Shown piece by piece: positions 40,001 to 47,800 of a stretch of DNA of 64,000 nucleotides. Made by a program: the position numbers and the translations under genes. Below the pieces are notes generated by a model. That model searched no databases and was not told where the DNA came from. It saw nothing but the letters and a program-made list of their open reading frames with translations. Every line of letters begins with the position of its first letter. Position 1 is the first letter of the stretch. The stretch spans positions 210,288,731 to 210,352,730 of the forward strand of contig JAHLJT010000631.1 of assembly GCA_031308135.1 (NCBI GenBank), written 5' to 3'. This DNA is from Acheta domesticus (lineage: Eukaryota; Arthropoda; Insecta; Orthoptera; Gryllidae).

Positions 40001-41800
40001 ATCAAAAATATTAATTTCCCTTGTAAATAATAAACAATTTAGCTGATTTTGGAGTGTTTATATGTTTCTGCAATGCAAATTTTTGCCAAGAAAGCATATT
40101 TTCAAACCATCTTTTGAATGCTAAATGCGCCTCAACCATTCGGAATATCCATGTAGTTTATTAGATAAAATCTGCTTAAAATTGTCTTAAGAGCTTACTT
40201 TCGAAGTTTCAATATTTTCTCCCAGGACACCCTATATATACTATCTGAAGTTCCTAGCGTATTTCAGAGAAAGCAGTAACAATACCTTCCCGTTTCCTCT
40301 GCAGGAGGATAATAAATGAGCCTCTGTATTTGTTCAGGTTCTGTAGATTCTCCTTCTCCTTCTGAATAATCTTCTACGTCTCCATCATGCTCTGTGCTTT
40401 CCATGTCCTGTTAAAATAGGAAATGATGAAAATCAATAGGTTTTGGTGAATATTAGAGGTAACATTTAACCTACAAAATGTTAAGAACTGGCTGTGCTCT
40501 GCATTATTAGTAAATTATTGAAACTTTAATACAAAAGTTCCTCACCTCATATTTGTAACTTCCAATGCTGCTGTCATCAGTGAGATGTCTGTTTCGGGAC
40601 ATTTCACCAACATCACTGCTTCGACTCACTGACAGCTTTCCACATGAAATCTGCCACAAGAGAATGGCAGGAAACATTTTAAAAATTCAATTTTGAATTT
40701 GAATTTTAGTATCCAAGAAGTAATGATGAGTAAATGTTTTCATATTTTAAGGTCAATGAAAGAAGACAAACTGAACAAAATTCATTTTCAAAAAGGTGTT
40801 AAGAAAAGTTAGCATGAAGCAAAAAGAAAGAAGCATAAACAGAAACTGGAAGAATGAAGTATTTTTCCTTCCAAAAGATTTTAAACTATATTGTCAAGCA
40901 ATAGCAAGCCATACAAGGTACAAATGAATAATTTTTAGTGAACAACTGGTCTTGCAATTTAGTACATAAGGACAATTATCAATGAAATCGCTGCTGCTGA
41001 CCTCGTAAAGAGAACAGCAATGCACTGGAAGTAATAACCTACATTGAAAATAAGGCAAGAAAAAAGAAGAGTCAACAGAGCACAGCCAGTATTTGTGAAA
41101 TTAGAACCAAAACACATGCAAGAATAAAGATAACAATTTTTCTGAAACATACTGTAACTTGTACACAAAGTGACATACCTGCTTGGAAACAATAATAGTT
41201 TCTTGGCGGAAATCAGTGTAATGAGATCTCAGTTCTGTACCACTATCAATAGAGCTGTCTTTTGACCCTTCTGAATCAGTTCTCTTATCTAAAAAAACAA
41301 CAATAACAAAAATAACAACAGATGTTTTTAGAATATAAAACTAATTTACAAATAAAACTTAATTTATCATACCCTGAGTTAAGGGAATTGGTATTATACT
41401 ATCACTGTCATACACAGATTTGACAGTTATGCCTCCAGCATCTAGCCTTTGAGCCCATCGACCCCGGGGTGGGTCAAGCTGCTGTCGACTGGACAGAGGG
41501 TGAGGAGGCACACTTGTACTATTTTCTGTCATTTGCTTTTTTGCCCAGAGTGGTAATGGACCCATTGTAAAACGATAATCTGTTCCTGCAGCATCCAACA
41601 TGCTATTGGCATTGGGATCCAACATTTCTGAAGGAGGAGGACCAAATGTTTCATTATCCAAATGAAGACCATTAGGGATGGCAACCGGTCGCCTATAACA
41701 GAAAGTTTGAATATTCTATAAACTGTATTTCTCTGGTGGGTTATACATTTCAAATAAGATGAAGGGGAAATGGTTTTCCCCTGTAGCAGTGGACAGTATT

Positions 41801-41832
<32 letters not shown>

Positions 41833-41836
41833 TATC

Positions 41837-41870
<34 letters not shown>

Positions 41871-44800
41871 TAACAACAATATTATTGCGGCTAAAAAATA
41901 AAAATATTAAAATAAGTTAACAATTTTTGGGAGTTTTACCGTCCAGCTCTTGCAGCTTGCTGAGATAATCGTGCATGCATGGTTATTACCATGTCATGAG
42001 GCACTTTCCACACAAAAATGCATCCATCGCCAGATGCTGAAATGAGCCTCCTACAGTCATTGGTAAAACGTAATCCAGTAACTAATTCAGAATGACCAAA
42101 CATAGTGGCCATACATTCTCCAGAATAGTAATCATATACACACAGTGTTTTGTCAGTACAGCTAGTTGCTGCATAAATACCACTATTGTCAAGAACCACC
42201 TACAAAATGAAGGGAGCATTAGCCATATAAAAAGTTAGACTCATTGTACAAAATAATAACAGCAGCAATGACATCACAATTTACCTTGATAAGGGAGCCA
42301 TCCTCACCAACCGATCCTTTGAATGTTTTACTATGTTTCCCACTATTTACATTATAAACACGAATATTACGGTCTTGACAAGCCGTAAGAATATGCTTCT
42401 GACCAGAGTCTACTTCCATATCATAAAGAGTTGTTTTTCCCGCAACATTATGTCCTCGAGAAAACTGACTTTGACTGCCACCTGGAGTCTGTTAAGAATT
42501 AAATTAAACACATCAATGTATTTGTCAAAAGTGACACAACATAAAAAAATTAATGGATAAAAATTCCTGTATTGCCCCTTGAAGAGCAAGAAAAATAACT
42601 GATGTCATGAACAGATTGAAAAAGTTCAAGAACAAAAACTAGACACAAACCAACGGGAAGAAGAAAAGAAATTATATTAGAATATTTTGAAAGATTATTA
42701 TTTGTTATATTATGCAAGAAGTTATATTTTGCAAATTTACAATATTCTTACTGAATCTAAAACATTGTTGATTTGAGAAGACATACGGCCTTACAGTACA
42801 CAAAAGTTCAATCCATATTATAAGTCATAAATCATCACACCTCAAAATTTTACAAAACTCACCATCTGAAGTTGCCGAAATATAATAGATTTATCAGCTC
42901 CACAAGATACCATTTGAAGTTGCTCATGAGCATGAAGGAAACGCACTGCCGTAATGGAAGAAGAATGATCATCAAGAGTTTGTTGAAAATTATAGTCTTC
43001 ATCAACAGAGAAAACATGAATAAGGCGATCTCGCGAGGCTGACGCTAACAGTCTTTTCCCACTCTCTGGTCGACTGTATTCAAGGCACAGTACCTCAGCA
43101 TCGTGAGCTTCTATTCTACAAATTTCCTGGAGATCACGTAAATTATGTATCCTGAAAAAACAAAAAACAAACATAAATAGGAAGAGATAAATAAAAGGTA
43201 AATCTAAATCACAAACAAATTTTAAATGAATTCAACTACAAATGTTCAATTATCATGGCTGTATTTGTACTTTTTGTATTTGTAACAGTCTCTAAACTAT
43301 AAGATATGATGTGGTATGGTTTTATCAGATACCCTTTTCAAAACTAACACTGTAGAATTGGTCCACACATATTTCAGTTATTGTAGCAGTGTTATAAATA
43401 ATGCTCAAGTCCATCCCTAATTTGTAGTGTCAATGGTATGGTAAATTTGGTAGGTAGGTTTAATTTAATGAATTCAACACATTCAGTGCCAGTGTGGGTG
43501 AGAGAGCAAACCTCTGGAAATGCTTTAAACTTAGCCTACTTCATTCCCAGACACACAGACATGTCATTGGGCAAAAGTATTGAAACTTCCCTGCCAACCT
43601 AAATATTTCACTGAAGCTACAGGCCTCTCATTGCACTACTAAGAGTTTAGTTATTGTTGTTGTTTAAATATATTTAATACAATACAATTTGTTAAATGTT
43701 ATTTTACCTATTAAAATTTTTAAATATTCAAGTTGAAATTCAAAATTCTAATATTAAAATTCACCTAAGATCTATACATGTATATAAAGATTGTTTTTAA
43801 CTTTGTTAATTACAGGTATATGGTAATCTTCAACCTCCCTAAGGTCTTTCATTAAGATGCACTCTTGCTGCGCCCAGAGACTTTTCTTGGTTTCTGATAT
43901 CAATCGATAATTATTTTATTGTTGCATTTGCGAATCATATCAAATCTCCTATATTGATTGCAAACTTGCAAACATAGGTCCGACAACAAGAAAGTTGCGA
44001 AAAGATATTTGTGAGCATAAAAATATTATAAAAGGTTCTTCAAACTGTCAGAAGTCGTTATCCAAACCCTCAATAGACCTTTATCGCAGATTTGATTTTG
44101 AGAATGTACATGAAGTCTTGTTTCATGTTTATTATGCAATGTTGGTAAACATTGCATTTACTCAAAGCCTTATGCAAACCCATACCGGGTGACACACTAA
44201 CATTACACAAAGGCCTAGGGACACTACTGAGCACTAGCGTTATTATCGTAGCCTCCTGCAGTTTCGCAGTTCCTTTCCAATTCCTTTGCAGTTCCTAACA
44301 GGTTCCAATGGAACCCTAGCATACCAAGAAAACTAAACAATCTGAACACTGAACCAAACACAGATTCCTTGGGCTCTGGAATGATGACATAATTGTTCTC
44401 GCCTACAGGTCAACCACGTCTGTATGTATGTAGTTGGGATTTTGATTATGGATGTATAAGCATGAAAAAATGAATTAACATAAAGAATGTATCAAAAATA
44501 ATTTAAAATGGGCAGTAAAGGCATATCGCTGGGACTTATAACAATGCATAAACATGAAAAGATTACTGTCCTACACAAATGTATTATTTCTATGTATGTA
44601 TGTGTTATTTTTTAAACCAATTATTTTTTATTATGGCTTCTTCTAATTTCCAAACAGTAAAATAACACATAAGAAAATCTGGATGAATATACCTAATATT
44701 TCCTGCCCTGTCTCCCGAAGCAAGATGCTGACCATCAGGGCTGACACGAATGGATCGCACACCATTGCGCCCATCATATGAAGTATCAGTCTTCTCAGAA

Positions 44801-47800
44801 GCACCAGCTGCAGACAAGTCCAGGTCTTTTAAATAAGTCAACTCAGGGTCTACATAGAGAACCTTGAGCAACTCCTGAAAACAATAAAATAAAATATTAA
44901 TGCAAACAAAATAAATTAATTGGAGGATACAATAAAAATACTTTTAAAAACATTTTGTTTTGCTTGAATGGTCTCTTGTACTTCACAAAGAGGTAGTTTC
45001 CACCTTGGCCTAACGTCTGCCTACTTGCAGTAATACTGTAATCATTCACGCTATATACATGAATTCTTTCAAATAAAAGTTACACTGGACTTAGAAATAT
45101 CATTGAATTACACAGTACCATGAGAAGAGTTTATGCAGATGAAATGAAACATCTCATAAACAGATAAATCTGCTGTCATTGAACTTTCTATTTTCCATAT
45201 ATATGGCCTACAAAATGTTTCAAGCATAAAGTACTTATTTACTGGAATAACCAGCTAAACAATATCTTCTAGAATGCCCAGAGGAGTTGTTTTGACTCCC
45301 ACCCTTGAAAGATACTTCTTAAGAAGTTAAGAACTACATTTATAAATTTCCTCCCATTAGATGTGTACATTTACAGTATCATTGAAACTTTATTTTACTG
45401 TAATGCAACACTTCTATCTTTTCTCACTATCCTGCAATTATTCGAACTAATATTCAATCCAGAACCAAGTCAATTTATTTTATGTTAATAATATCAAATC
45501 ATTGTTGTGGTGTAAATAATCAAACAATACTACTTATCTTGGTAAGATATACCATTTTATGTAATTTAAGTTGTATTAGTAAATATACCCGTGTCTATTA
45601 CTCACTAACCACAAGGAATTTAACTTATTCAATTACACTCAAATGTAGAGAAAGATTAGGAGAATCCAGTGATATACTCATCTCATTTTCAGCAAAAACA
45701 TTGACTTATCAACTTATTCCCTGGCATCAAAGAATTATAATATTAAAATTCAGCTTACACTACTATAAATATTTCTGTTGTACATGCTGTCAGGGATGAC
45801 TGGAAGATTGGAATCCAAATTCCATACACGTATTGTGTCATCACTTGAGCATGTGACAAAAGAACCTGGAGGCATAGCTGGTTTAGGCGCTGTGGCACTA
45901 GAAGGTTCAGCATCCAAGACTGGGTAAATGTCAACACCCCAGATACATGCTGAATGGAAGAGGAAAGAATGAGCCTTGCCCACTCGTTTAATATCTCTAA
46001 CATCCCATATGTACAAACTGTGATCATTGTACACACAGGTCAATTTACAATTTACTGGATCATATGCCAACGCTACAGCATCAGGATATTTTGCATTTGG
46101 AGGATGTGTTGCCATGTGACTGAAAAAAGAAAAAACAACAGTAAGACTATTTGTGAATTAAACAAACATCTAAATACAAAGTTATTTTATCAGCAATGTC
46201 AAAAAATTATTACAATGAAATGTAGGGATAACAGGAATGTAACAAGATGCCATTTGGACAGAAAAACCTTTATTCTGAGTAATGGCAGGATTTCAGATCT
46301 CCTATTGACTGGGCAAATTTGAGCACTAGAGCAATTTAAATATAAAGCTTGTATATAGAAAACTTAAATATTTTCATAGTTTTCCCAATATTTGGAGGGC
46401 AATTGCCTACCCTTGCCACCCTGAAATCCCACTGATTTTGAGAAGCATCACACAATGAAGGGGTTTGGAGGCTGGAACATAAAAAAAAATGCAAAGTGAG
46501 CTAATCCTAGAAATGGAAGGGAAACTGCTTGAAGCAATGCTACTCCATGAAATTTGCAGTGGTCTTTGGTAGGAACACCAGAGATTATCACTTTGAACTT
46601 AAAGAACAGGAATTTGCTTTTCCGTTTCCTTCCAAGGGTTGTCATATGGCTGGCAGCATATTAGCATGTGACCTGCATGAAATTACTAGAGGCATTTCTG
46701 ACTGATCAGTCACTTTATGGCATTCCTCATCAAGTGTTAAATAATTAGGTAATTACTCTGAATGAACTTGATGTGTTCTGTATTCATGTGGTACTTATTG
46801 TTCAGTTCATCAGTTTGCAGTTCGTTGGCGGAAAAAAATCCTGCAAAGTGCAATTGGGTTCTGCTAATGTTTATTCCTTATCACCAGGCACTTACCAACC
46901 ACTTACTGGTGGAACTTGTCTCTTGACGATTGTAATTTTTTACCTTCTTTTTTATCATAATGTCACATTACAAGTGAAACACGTGAAGTCAAAATTTTTC
47001 ATTTTTGAATTATTTGTTTTTTCTGCTTTCAAGTAATACTGAGCATTAGTCTAGATATTTTCACTATGTCATATTGTCGTCATTGACAGAGTGAATATAT
47101 CCAATCTAATGTTCAATATAACACAGAGTGGAAAAACCAAATTACTCAAAGCTGAAAAATTTTGACAATGTGTTTCACTTGTAATGAGATAATATGCAAG
47201 TTAAATGAAGGTTTTCTTCGTTCAAAAATTATATTATTTGCCAATATTAAATGAGATGTGATTGCTATGTGTTTTTTTCAGCTGCAAGATGATTTTCAAC
47301 AAATATTTTCTTTTTAACTTAAAATCTTACAGCATAGCAGAGACCCTTCACTCATCAAATTAGTTGTGATCAATGGTCATCAATGGGGCCCGGATGTTTA
47401 TGACCTAAAAGTGTTAGAAATATGCAAGCATTTATGACCTAAAAAGTATGAAAATATGACTTCAAAACTTTTTGGGTGGATTTCTGAAACCTTCAAAATC
47501 TTTCCGCTATTTAACTAATAATTATATTGAAAATATACTCTCAAAATCTAGCACGTTCACAATTCACACCTTCTCCTTTGGTGCTCCGTGAAGACTTCTA
47601 CTTGCTAAAGTCATTAAATACATTTTATAGAAGCGATTCACCTTGACAAAAAACCTGACAAAAATTAACTTCCTTTGCATCTGGGTCTTTCTATACTTTT
47701 TTCTCTCCGTCTATATAGCTTACTCTCCTAATTCACACACATATATTAATAGAAAAGACAGTTTACAGACTAACAGAAAACACAATTATAAACAATGAAA

